NCBI GenBank assembly: GCA_949283445.1
Contig: CASDTD010000161.1
Coordinates: 1-15,018 of the forward strand
Reading direction: 5' to 3'
DNA: 15,018 nucleotides
From: an uncultured Coriobacteriia bacterium
GTDB lineage: Bacteria > Actinomycetota > Coriobacteriia > Coriobacteriales > QAMH01
A program made the position numbers and the translations under genes. This document shows positions 1 through 6,208 of the stretch, piece after piece (the first letter of the stretch is position 1; the number at the start of each line of letters is the position of its first letter). The notes below the pieces were generated by a model that did not search any database, was not told the origin of the DNA, and saw only the letters and a program-made list of their open reading frames with translations.

Positions 1-316
1 TGGGGTTTTCCAGCACGCGCTTATCGTCGTCTGCGGAGAACGTGACGAAGACCATCGTGGTCTCGTTGACCATGACGGGGTAGGCGATCGTCGGCGGCAG
101 ATCGCGCTGGCGCAGCATCTCGACGGAGGGGCGCAGGCTGAGCTCCGAGCCATAGGCGCTGTACACGCCAATGCCTTTGGCGTGCTTGACAGCGGGAAGC
201 GTCGTGAGGCGCTGCACCAAACTCGACGCAGCCTTGTCACGTTCCCGTTTCTCTATGCCCGTGCGGATTTTGCGCATCTTGGCGCGCAGAGCCGCTTTCT
301 CCTCCGTAATTTCCAT
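1..316 (-). CDS. 5-formyltetrahydrofolate cyclo-ligase, N-terminal part (runs off left edge)
   Basis: This family (EC 6.3.3.2) uses ATP to convert 5-formyl-THF to 5,10-methenyl-THF, returning stored folate to the cytosolic one-carbon pool. About 105 residues are visible, roughly half the usual 180-200. They begin MEITEEKAALRAKMRKIR, the basic N-terminal helix with a K-x-x-LR-x-x-M/R-R pattern typical of the family. They continue with GIGVYSAYGSELSL and then PPTIAYPVMV, the strands that precede the substrate pocket. The ATP-binding C-terminal half lies outside the window. The start at 316 is chosen because the frame opens there and an extended -10 box lies 7 nt upstream with no Shine-Dalgarno site, which suggests a leaderless mRNA. 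The gene diverges from rmlD across 30 bp. Assignment rests on the N-terminal pattern only, so it is good but not certain. Confidence 0.75.
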   Translation of the reverse strand, partial: MEITEEKAALRAKMRKIRTGIEKRERDKAASSLVQRLTTLPAVKHAKGIGVYSAYGSELSLRPSVEMLRQRDLPPTIAYPVMVNETTMVFVTFSADDDKRVLENP

Positions 317-323
317 GCAGGGC

Positions 324-332
324 AATATACCA
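324..332 (-). promoter_or_regulatory. Extended -10 promoter of the cyclo-ligase gene (leaderless)
   Basis: Read on the minus strand, TGGTATATT (332 to 324) is an extended -10 (TGn plus TATATT). Seven bases follow and then the ATG at 316, so transcription would start at or next to the A of the start codon. No -35 hexamer is evident, as is common for extended -10 promoters. It lies 5 bp from the opposing -10 of rmlD. Confidence 0.6.
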
Positions 333-334
333 CG

Positions 335-340
335 TATAAT
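335..340 (+). promoter_or_regulatory. -10 box of rmlD (leaderless)
   Basis: A perfect TATAAT is followed by six bases and then the ATG at 347, so the predicted first transcribed base is the start codon itself. There is no Shine-Dalgarno sequence in front of the ATG. The -35 region is weak (TTCCAT near 311). The box sits back to back with the minus-strand -10 at 324-329. Confidence 0.6.
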
Positions 341-346
341 GTGCGC

Positions 347-1225
347 ATGGATATCGTAATCACAGGTGCAAACGGCCAGCTGGGCCAAGAATTCCAAGAC
401 GTGCTGGCGGTCGGCCAAGCCGACATCGGGCCGATTCCCGCCGTTTTCCACGGTGCCCGTCTTGCCTGCGTGGGCAGAGACGAGCTCGATATTTCCGACA
501 AAGACGCGGTGGACGCTTTCATGGAAGGGCGTCCTTGCGATTTGATCATCAACTGTGCTGCGTGGACGGATGTCGATGGATGCGAATCTGACATGCTCGC
601 GGCACGAAGGGCCAATGCAGTCGGCCCGCAGGTGCTGGCGTTGGCGGCGCGTGCGCATGGCTGCAAGCTCGTGCACATATCCACCGATTACGTGTTCGAT
701 GGCGAAAAGCGCGATGCCTATGTCGAGACAGACGTGCCGAACCCCCAGACCGTTTACGGGAAGAGCAAGCTCGAAGGCGAGCTGCTTGTCTCGAATATCC
801 TCGGCAAGCACATCATCGTGCGCACGTCGTGGCTGTACGGTGCACATGGCGGGAATTTCGTGAAGACGATGTTGCGTCTTGCGCGCGAAAACGGGGCCAT
901 CAAAGTCGTCGACGATCAACGTGGCAATCCCACCTACGCAAACGACCTCGTCTACGAGGTGCTGAAGCTCGTCGCGGCGGACGTGTACGGGACGTTTCAC
1001 TGCACGGGAACGGGCGTGTGCAGTTGGTACGAGTTCGCCTGCGCCATCGTCGAGGAAGCGGGCATCTCCTGCGATAAGACGCCATGCACGTCTGAGGAGT
1101 TCCCCCGTCCGGCGAAGCGCCCCGCCAATTCTGCGCTCGAAAACCGACATCTGGCAGACACGATTGGCGATGAGATGCGCCTCTGGCGCGAGGCGCTGAA
1201 AAGCTATCTGGGGAAGCTGCGCTGA
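347..1225 (+). CDS. rfbD: dTDP-4-dehydrorhamnose reductase (RmlD/RfbD family)
   Basis: NAD(P)H-dependent reductase that makes dTDP-L-rhamnose from the 4-keto intermediate, the last step of the activated sugar pathway used for cell-wall polysaccharides; cytosolic. The 292-residue product has the usual family length. It opens with the Rossmann nucleotide loop GANGQLG (residues 7-13), carries STDYVFDG (112-119) with the active-site Thr113, and has the SDR pair Tyr137-x3-Lys141 in VYGKSKLEGE. RTSWLYG and the late FPRPAKRPANSAL follow, both typical of RmlD. The frame is open back to 182, but the start at 347 gives the canonical MDIVITGANGQLG and sits 6 nt after a TATAAT. None of rmlA, rmlB or rmlC is adjacent, so the rest of the pathway must lie elsewhere. 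A related sugar-nucleotide reductase of the same superfamily cannot be fully excluded. Confidence 0.9.
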   Translation: MDIVITGANGQLGQEFQDVLAVGQADIGPIPAVFHGARLACVGRDELDISDKDAVDAFMEGRPCDLIINCAAWTDVDGCESDMLAARRANAVGPQVLALAARAHGCKLVHISTDYVFDGEKRDAYVETDVPNPQTVYGKSKLEGELLVSNILGKHIIVRTSWLYGAHGGNFVKTMLRLARENGAIKVVDDQRGNPTYANDLVYEVLKLVAADVYGTFHCTGTGVCSWYEFACAIVEEAGISCDKTPCTSEEFPRPAKRPANSALENRHLADTIGDEMRLWREALKSYLGKLR

Positions 1226-1229
1226 CGAA

Positions 1230-1287
1230 GGGACAGGGTTAATGTCACGTTAGCCCAATATGAACCGGTGCGATATTAACCCCGTCT
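1230..1287. repeat. Inverted-repeat element in the rmlD-lysC gap
   Basis: GGGTTAAT (1236-1243) is exactly inverted as ATTAACCC (1275-1282), extended past one mismatch by GAC/GTC (1232-1234 with 1284-1286). A nested hairpin can instead form between GGGTTAA (1236-1242) and TTAGCCC (1250-1256). There is no T run behind either form, so a simple terminator is unlikely. It looks like a short palindromic repeat unit; whether other copies exist cannot be seen here. The remainder of the gap (1226-1351) shows nothing else clear. Confidence 0.45.
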
Positions 1288-1351
1288 CTCGTACCTGTGT
1301 GGCAAATGGGTATCCGTTTATCGCATTCCCCTCAACGGGGGCGACGTGATT

Positions 1352-1360
1352 TGCTATGAT
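1352..1360 (+). promoter_or_regulatory. Extended -10 promoter of lysC (leaderless)
   Basis: TGCTATGAT is an extended -10 (TGn plus TATGAT) ending 7 nt before the ATG at 1368, the same spacing as at the cyclo-ligase gene. It places the transcription start at the start codon. It also overlaps the alternative in-frame ATG at 1356, which argues against that upstream start. Confidence 0.55.
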
Positions 1361-1367
1361 GGCGGGC

Positions 1368-2648
1368 ATGTCTACTATAGTGATGAAATTCGGCGGAACT
1401 TCCGTAGCCTCTCCTGAGCGCATCATGCACGTTGCCCAGCGCATCGTGGAATGCAAGCGCGCAGGCAACAAGGTGGTGGCGGTCGTGTCCGCGATGGGCA
1501 AGTCCACTGACGACTTGATCAAGCTCGCCAAGTCGGTGAGCGAAAACCCCGACCCGCGCGAGCTGGACACGTTGCTGTCCACGGGCGAGACGGTCTCCAT
1601 GTCGCTTGTTGCGATGGCTGTCGATTCTCTGGGCGAAGAGGCGATAAGCCTGAGCGGGCGTCAGGTGGGTCTGATCACCGACAGCCTGCATGGCAGGGCG
1701 TCGATTCGCGAAATTCACGCCACGCGCATCAAGGCGGCGCTTGCAGAAGACAAGGTCGTCATCGTCGCGGGCTTTCAGGGCATTGACGCTGCGGGCGATA
1801 TCACCACGCTGGGGCGTGGCGGATCGGACACGACGGCGGTTGCCATTGCCGCGGGTATCAACGCGGATATCTGCGAGATATACACAGACGTCGACGGCGT
1901 GTTCTCGGCAGACCCGCGCATTGTTCCGCATGCGCGCAAGATAGATCAGATTTCATACGAAGAAATGCTCGAGATGGCTGCTGGCGGTGCCGGTGTCCTG
2001 CACAAACGCTGCGTCGAGTTCGCACGCAACTTCAACGTGGTCATCCACTGCCGTTCTTCGTTTACCGACAAGCCCGGCACAATCGTGAAGGAGTTCGATC
2101 CCAGTATGGAAAAGGCTATTGTCAGCGGCGTAGCGCACGATTTGTCCGAGGCGAAGTTCACCATCCGCGACGTGCCCGACACGGCAGGCGTGGCTGCGCG
2201 CGTGTTCGGTGCGATGGCAGATGCCAACCTGGGTGTCGATATGATCATCCAGAATCTGTCCGAGAACGGCCATACTGACATCTCGTTCACGACCCCCAAA
2301 GCCGACATCGTGCGCGCCGAAGAGGTCATGCGCGACGTGGTCAAGGAGCTGGGTGCCCGTGAGCTCATCGTCGCCGACGAGGTGGCGAAGGTCTCCATTA
2401 TCGGCGCGGGCATGAAGGTCAACTCCGGCGTCGCGGCACAGATGTTCCGCACGCTTGCCGATGGCGACATCAACATCTCCATGATCAGCACGTCCGATAT
2501 CCGTACCTGCGTCGTCATACCCGCCTCCAAAGCCGAGCAGGCGGTGCGCTTGCTGCACACGGCGTTCGGGCTCGATGGCGACCAAGTCTTCGAGGAAACG
2601 CAGCTGTCTGCCGAGGAGCTCAAGGCCAAAGCCGAAAAGGGCCGCTAG
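1368..2648 (+). CDS. lysC: Aspartate kinase
   Basis: Phosphorylates aspartate with ATP, the committed step to lysine/diaminopimelate, threonine and methionine. The 426-residue product has the normal length for a monofunctional enzyme with a catalytic domain and two ACT domains. The catalytic domain starts MSTIVMKFGGTSV, with the nucleotide-binding KFGGTSV at residues 7-13, then LSTGETVS (about 69-76) and GRGGSDTTAVA (about 149-159). Two ACT regulatory domains follow (about 261-335 and 342-410), including the second-domain stretch with IGAGMKVNSGVA and DINISMIST. These bind the allosteric amino acid, so feedback inhibition is expected from the family; which amino acid is not readable. An in-frame ATG at 1356 would add four residues, but it lies inside the putative -10 box, so 1368 is preferred. 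The FAD dehydrogenase starts 44 nt downstream. Confidence 0.96.
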   Translation: MSTIVMKFGGTSVASPERIMHVAQRIVECKRAGNKVVAVVSAMGKSTDDLIKLAKSVSENPDPRELDTLLSTGETVSMSLVAMAVDSLGEEAISLSGRQVGLITDSLHGRASIREIHATRIKAALAEDKVVIVAGFQGIDAAGDITTLGRGGSDTTAVAIAAGINADICEIYTDVDGVFSADPRIVPHARKIDQISYEEMLEMAAGGAGVLHKRCVEFARNFNVVIHCRSSFTDKPGTIVKEFDPSMEKAIVSGVAHDLSEAKFTIRDVPDTAGVAARVFGAMADANLGVDMIIQNLSENGHTDISFTTPKADIVRAEEVMRDVVKELGARELIVADEVAKVSIIGAGMKVNSGVAAQMFRTLADGDINISMISTSDIRTCVVIPASKAEQAVRLLHTAFGLDGDQVFEETQLSAEELKAKAEKGR

Positions 2649-2659
2649 GGTTTACCGTA

Positions 2660-2673
2660 GGCGCTTCGGCGCC
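2660..2673 (+). other. UUCG-tetraloop hairpin between lysC and the FAD dehydrogenase
   Basis: GGCGC-TTCG-GCGCC forms a 5-bp stem closed by C-G around a UUCG tetraloop, an exceptionally stable RNA fold. It lies 12 nt after the lysC stop and 20 nt before the next start. No T run follows, so it is not a canonical terminator; an mRNA-stability or processing element is more plausible. Confidence 0.55.
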
Positions 2674-2692
2674 AGGGGCGTCGAAGGCGATA

Positions 2693-4255
2693 ATGGAAAA
2701 ACGTTCGAACATCAAGCTGACCCTCGACGAGGGTCTTGCTGTGCAGCGCGATCTTCAGGATGACCGCACGTCTGAAACGCTTGCCGCGATTCTGGGCGTT
2801 CCGCAGGCGTCCTTGGTGAAGCGTTCGGTCGACGCACGTCATAAAAACGATGTCCATTTCATAGTCACAGCGGCGCTGGGTGCGCTCGGGCCGGTTGTGC
2901 CGTTTTGCGAGCGCCCGCTTCCCGCGTGTCGTGAGGCTGACGTACGCCCTGTTGTCGTGGGCATGGGTCCTGCGGGGCTGTTCGCCGCGTTGCAGCTGGC
3001 AGAAGCGGGATTGTGCCCGCTTGTCATCGAGCGTGGCGCGCCGGTCGAAGAACGCAGGAAAGATGTCGAGCAATACCACCGCACGCGTGTGCTGAACGTG
3101 AAAAGCAACGTGCAGTTCGGCGAGGGCGGTGCGGGCACGTTTTCCGATGGCAAGCTCACGACGGGCAAGAACTCGCCGCTCATCTCAACGGTACTGGAGA
3201 GTTTCGTCGCCGCCGGCGCCCCGTCCGAAATTCTCTGGCAGGCAAAGCCGCATATCGGCACCGATGTCCTGGGCGGCGTCGTCGCGTCGCTGCGCGAGCG
3301 CATCATTGCTTGCGGGGGAGAGGTGCGCTTCCACACGCAGCTTGTGGATATGGACGTGAGTGATGGCAGGGTGCGTTCCGTTGTCTTACGGGATGACGAG
3401 GGCGAAGAAGAGACGGTGCGCGCACACGACGTCATCTTGGCGTTGGGCCATTCCGCGCGCGACAGCTTCGAGCTGCTCGGTAGACTCGGTTTCGAGCTCG
3501 AGCAAAAGCCCTTTTCCATTGGCGTGCGCATCGAACATCCGCAGACGGATATCAACCGAGCACAATATGGCAAGGCTGCAGGACATCCCGCGTTGGGCGC
3601 TGCCGACTACAAGCTTTCCTGTCATCTGAAAAACGGCAGGTCGGTCTACACCTTCTGCATGTGCCCGGGTGGCGAGGTCGTGGCAGCTTCCAGCGAGCAA
3701 GGCGAGCTCACCGTCAACGGCATGTCGCGGCAGGCGCGCGACGGGGTCAATGCGAATGCCGCGCTGCTATGCAATGTTGTACCCGAAGACTTCGGTGGGA
3801 GCGCTCCGCTTGCGGGCATCGCGTTCCAGCGCACGTGGGAACGTGCGGCTTTTGAGCTTGGCGGCGCCGATTGGCATGCCCCGTCTCAGACGGTGGGGGC
3901 ATTTGCCGGCAAGGCCACAAGCTGCAGCCCTGCCGTCGAGCCCAGTTATCCGCTGGGCGTGCACGAGGCTGATCTTTCGAAGTGTCTGCCCGGCTTTGCG
4001 GTTGATGCGCTGCGTCAGGCTCTGCCCGTTTTCGGCCGTCGCTTGCGCGGCTACGATACGCCGGGCGCGCTGCTCACGGGCATCGAAGCCCGCAGCTCGT
4101 CGCCGGTGCGTATCGTGCGCGATGGCAAGACCTTGCAGGCCACGCGCGTTGCCGGCGTGTACCCGTGTGGCGAAGGCGCGGGCTATGCGGGTGGCATCAT
4201 GTCGGCCGCAGTCGACGGCATTCGCGTGGCGCAGGCGATTCTGGCCGGCGCGTAA
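2693..4255 (+). CDS. FAD-dependent dehydrogenase (COG2509-like), substrate unknown
   Basis: A 520-residue flavoprotein. An N-terminal lobe (about 1-80) precedes the dinucleotide-binding loop GMGPAGLFAALQLAEAG starting near residue 90, followed by the acidic-end VIERG. Residues 140-160 hold QFGEGGAGTFSDGKL, the signature of the uncharacterised FAD-utilising dehydrogenases of COG2509. The C-terminal end carries GVYPCGEGAGYAGGI with MSAAVDGIRVA (about 487-515), the second FAD-contact motif of two-dinucleotide oxidoreductases. There is no signal peptide and no membrane segment, so it is probably cytosolic. The start is supported by GAAGG ending 5 nt before the ATG. It may be co-transcribed with lysC (44-nt gap with a hairpin). 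It is convergent with hicB across 62 nt in which no good terminator is visible. The physiological reaction is not known for the family. Confidence 0.85.
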   Translation: MEKRSNIKLTLDEGLAVQRDLQDDRTSETLAAILGVPQASLVKRSVDARHKNDVHFIVTAALGALGPVVPFCERPLPACREADVRPVVVGMGPAGLFAALQLAEAGLCPLVIERGAPVEERRKDVEQYHRTRVLNVKSNVQFGEGGAGTFSDGKLTTGKNSPLISTVLESFVAAGAPSEILWQAKPHIGTDVLGGVVASLRERIIACGGEVRFHTQLVDMDVSDGRVRSVVLRDDEGEEETVRAHDVILALGHSARDSFELLGRLGFELEQKPFSIGVRIEHPQTDINRAQYGKAAGHPALGAADYKLSCHLKNGRSVYTFCMCPGGEVVAASSEQGELTVNGMSRQARDGVNANAALLCNVVPEDFGGSAPLAGIAFQRTWERAAFELGGADWHAPSQTVGAFAGKATSCSPAVEPSYPLGVHEADLSKCLPGFAVDALRQALPVFGRRLRGYDTPGALLTGIEARSSSPVRIVRDGKTLQATRVAGVYPCGEGAGYAGGIMSAAVDGIRVAQAILAGA

Positions 4256-4317
4256 AAGCTGCGTGGTTGTCCGTGTCCGGATGGCAAGCGATGTCATTTC
4301 GGGTATGAGTGCATGTG

Positions 4318-4779
4318 CTAGACAGGCTGCTGCGCCTCGTCTTTGTTCTTTCTCGGCCTGCCAATGCGCGGCGGGTCGGCAAGCCGCGCTTCGACACTGT
4401 CTGTGGTCACCCAGGTTCTACCGTTCAGCTCGAATGTGTCAAGGAGCCCGGCCTTTATCAGCTGCGTCACACGTCCACGCGTGACGCCAAGCGCACGTGC
4501 GGCATCGGCAGCACTCATGCGGCGGATGAACTCCTTGCCTGTCTCGATTCCGACGAGCAGGATTGTCCCGCCATGTTGTGGCTTATTGCCATAAGTGGGC
4601 TCAGGAAAACTTTTCTCGTGGATAACGTATCCATCCAAGGATGTCTTAAGCCAATCAGCCGCATTTTGCTCGACTTCCCGCAAAGTTTTTCCTTGTGTAG
4701 CGCCTCCTCCAAAGTCGAAGGGTGCGGCAATGTAGAATTCTTCGCCTTTGAATAGTTCGAATTCGTATATGACGAACAT
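4318..4779 (-). CDS. hicB: HicB-type antitoxin with excisionase-like HTH and AT-hook-like tail
   Basis: Antitoxin partner of the HicA-like gene just upstream. The 153-residue product starts with a degenerate HicB fold (MFVIYEFELF through GGGATQGKTLREVEQNAADWL, about 1-50) that in this family binds and masks HicA. Residues 88-133 (ADAARALGVTRGRVTQLIKAG, then DSVEARL) read as an excisionase/MerR-like helix-turn-helix rather than the Arc-type or Xre-type domain often seen in HicB. The C-terminal tail at 138-146 has a Gly-Arg-Pro core inside RIGRPRKNK, resembling an AT-hook. AGGAGG lies 7 nt before the ATG and overlaps the end of hicA, so the two genes are probably translationally coupled. HicB proteins normally repress their own promoter, which here is AT-rich. 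Domain calls are by eye. Confidence 0.8.
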   Translation of the reverse strand: MFVIYEFELFKGEEFYIAAPFDFGGGATQGKTLREVEQNAADWLKTSLDGYVIHEKSFPEPTYGNKPQHGGTILLVGIETGKEFIRRMSAADAARALGVTRGRVTQLIKAGLLDTFELNGRTWVTTDSVEARLADPPRIGRPRKNKDEAQQPV

Positions 4780-4790
4780 GACGCGCCCTC

Positions 4791-4982
4791 CTAACGCTTT
4801 TCCTGTTGGCTGAGACCTGCCTGCTTCTTTATCAACTTGAACATCGGCTTTTCTATTTCCCTGTGCCGCTCTACAATAGTCCACCTTCCGTCAGGGTGCT
4901 CGAAGCGGTCGTGATTCGCGCCGCCCTTATTCACGAATCCGTTTCGTTCCAAGAACCTGACAACCTGCCTCCGTTTTACCAT
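4791..4982 (-). CDS. hicA: HicA-type mRNA interferase toxin
   Basis: A 63-residue basic protein of the typical HicA size. Members adopt a double-stranded-RNA-binding-like fold and cleave mRNA and tmRNA in the cytosol. The product shows the family layout: an N-terminal helix (VKRRQVVRFLERNGF), a Gly-rich turn followed by the catalytic His at residue 24 (KGGANHDRF), then HPDGRWTIVERHREIEKPMFKLIKKQAGL, which matches the strand-helix C-terminus. His24 falls at the same position as in well-studied HicA toxins. GAGGA lies 6 nt before the ATG. hicB follows after 11 nt, the usual toxin-first order for this family. Nothing suggests the toxin is broken. Confidence 0.88.
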   Translation of the reverse strand: MVKRRQVVRFLERNGFVNKGGANHDRFEHPDGRWTIVERHREIEKPMFKLIKKQAGLSQQEKR

Positions 4983-5000
4983 GCGTTGTCCTCATATTCA

Positions 5001-5030
5001 ATAATTATAAACAAGTGCTAATAAATTTAT
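5001..5030 (-). promoter_or_regulatory. hicAB promoter with two AT-rich palindromes (candidate HicB operator)
   Basis: On the minus strand TATAAT (5009 to 5004) lies 21 nt before the hicA start. ATAATTAT (5001-5008) and ATAAATTTAT (5021-5030) are both perfect palindromes with centres 21 bp apart, two helical turns, so a dimeric or tandem repressor could contact the same face. The first palindrome overlaps the -10. No clear -35 is visible. The stretch is far more A/T-rich than its surroundings. Confidence 0.5.
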
Positions 5031-5076
5031 GCGATGAGTGATTTGGCGTGATTCCGCCGTGTTTTGCCGTTCGCGT

Positions 5077-5805
5077 TCACGACAAGGCGCAGGCAGTTCC
5101 CACAAGAAACCAGATGCCAAGACCCGGTGCCATCGGCAGTGCCTGCGGAGCTTCGCGAGACCGATGCCGTACAAGCGCGACGGCAGCCCACAGACCCATG
5201 ACGACCGAGGCGGCAAACGCCCCACATATGCTGCCCGCGCAGCCGCAGAACAGGAACAGGGCTGGCAGCAGGCGCAGGTCTCCCGCCCCAATGGGTTCGG
5301 GGCGGCCGCACCTCCGGGCGAGCAGACGGGCGGTCTCGAGCACGCCCAGCGCGCAGAGGGCAAGGCCCAATGAGAGTGCGAGTTCGGACGCGCCATATTC
5401 AACAAGCGAGAAGAGCGTTCCGAAAACACATGCGACCAAAGAGAGCTCCCAGGGAATGATGCGCGCCTTGAGATCGCACAGGACCGTCGTCTGCATGCAG
5501 GCCAGACCCAAGACGGCAAGTACGTACCCTGCATGGGAAAGCGGCATATGCCATATGAAACATGCCCACAAGAAAAGCACGGACGCGCTCACGAGCTTTG
5601 CGGTGCGCACCGAGGGCGATGTTGTGGATGGGCAAGGGGCTTCGGGCGCCAGGGCGCAGGGCTGAAGTGGAGGACGAGGCGTTGCCACGACGCCAAGGCC
5701 GACAGAACACGTCTGGCAAAGACCGCGCTTGATGAGCAGCACATCGGCAAGCGGCGCAACCGCAGTAAAACCGAGTATGAATGCGGCGAGTCCGAACAAC
5801 AGCAT
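5077..5805 (-). CDS. Prepilin peptidase, A24 family (type IV leader peptidase)
   Basis: Integral membrane aspartic protease that removes leader peptides from type IV pilin-like or Tad/Flp precursors on the cytosolic side. The 242-residue product is strongly hydrophobic, with a membrane segment at residues 1-25 and several between 71 and 240. The two catalytic aspartates are visible: Asp111 in CDLKARIIP and Asp176 in the GxGD motif PIGAGDLRLLPAL. A late MAPGLGIWFLVG resembles the conserved PFGPFLA stretch. The cytosolic loop after segment one (about 26-70) keeps only CQTC instead of the paired CxxC zinc motifs and N-methyltransferase domain of PilD-type enzymes, so methylation is doubtful. GGAGG precedes the ATG by 4 nt. 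No pilin, ATPase or other secretion gene is adjacent, so its substrates must be encoded elsewhere. Confidence 0.85.
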   Translation of the reverse strand: MLLFGLAAFILGFTAVAPLADVLLIKRGLCQTCSVGLGVVATPRPPLQPCALAPEAPCPSTTSPSVRTAKLVSASVLFLWACFIWHMPLSHAGYVLAVLGLACMQTTVLCDLKARIIPWELSLVACVFGTLFSLVEYGASELALSLGLALCALGVLETARLLARRCGRPEPIGAGDLRLLPALFLFCGCAGSICGAFAASVVMGLWAAVALVRHRSREAPQALPMAPGLGIWFLVGTACALS

Positions 5806-5916
5806 GCGTCCTCCAATCGCCCGTCCTGCGCCCTGATGAGCGCGTCTTCACGTCACGATAGAAGGCGAATCTGTCAAAAGTTACGGTTGCTTTCCCGCTT
5901 GAAACCAACAGGTTTT

Positions 5917-5993
5917 ACGGGTAAAAGCCGGGCAAATGCCGGTTGAACACCGGGCAAAATACGGCTTGTTACCGGCTGAACGCCGATTTTCGC
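5917..5993. repeat. Seven imperfect 11-nt tandem units (22-nt higher-order period)
   Basis: Units beginning at 5917, 5928, 5939, 5950, 5961, 5972 and 5983 read ACGGGTAAAAG, CCGGGCAAATG, CCGGTTGAACA, CCGGGCAAAAT, ACGGCTTGTTA, CCGGCTGAACG and CCGATTTTCGC. Each starts with A/C-CGG or CCGA followed by an A/T-richer half. Alternate units match better, giving a 22-nt period. Eleven bases is about one helical turn, so the CGG cores face one side of the DNA. The period is not a multiple of three, which argues against coding origin. Confidence 0.6.
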
Positions 5994-6091
5994 AGGTGGA
6001 GGAGGGGTTGGGACTCTGTATGGACCGCAGTTCATGTTGGACAGGCGTCTCGTGCCCGTGTCGCGCGACCTTGGCCGCGTGCTGCCTGCTG

Positions 6092-6208
6092 GCTGGCCGA
6101 AAACGCGTGCGGGGGCACAACAACCCCTGCCCTCGCACGCAATCTTGGCCATTTTGTCCGTTAGCTGTCCGAAAACGCGCGTAGGGGCACGAGATTCGTG
6201 CCCCTACG
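6092..6208 (-). repeat. Two related hairpin repeats, possible tandem terminators of pgi
   Basis: GCTG-G/T-CCGAAAACGCG occurs at 6092 and 6164, 72 nt apart, and each copy runs into a GGGGCAC-containing hairpin. Hairpin A pairs 6105-6117 with 6128-6140 (13 bp, one G-T). Hairpin B pairs 6181-6192 with 6196-6207 (12 perfect bp, loop GAT). On the minus strand, downstream of pgi, each stem is followed within a few bases by CGTTTTCGG, a short U run. They could therefore end pgi transcription twice, or be copies of a palindromic intergenic repeat. Confidence 0.55.

Noticed and set aside
3669..4484. 271-codon plus-strand frame overlapping the end of the FAD dehydrogenase
   Set aside because: It is an out-of-frame shadow, Arg/Ala/Ser-rich, running past the convergent hicB end with no motif.
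4309..4755. 148-codon plus-strand frame opposite hicB
   Set aside because: hicB has a strong ribosome site, domain structure and a hicA partner; the plus frame has none of these.
5045..5058. GGCG/CGCC hairpin after the prepilin peptidase stop
   Set aside because: Only four base pairs and no U run in the direction of transcription.
5872..5877. Perfect TTGACA (minus strand) upstream of the prepilin peptidase
   Set aside because: No acceptable -10 lies 16-18 nt downstream (GTGACG/GACGTG), so a promoter is not supported.
5917..5993. Possible CRISPR array
   Set aside because: Units are 11 nt, contiguous and imperfect with no spacers, and no cas gene is present.
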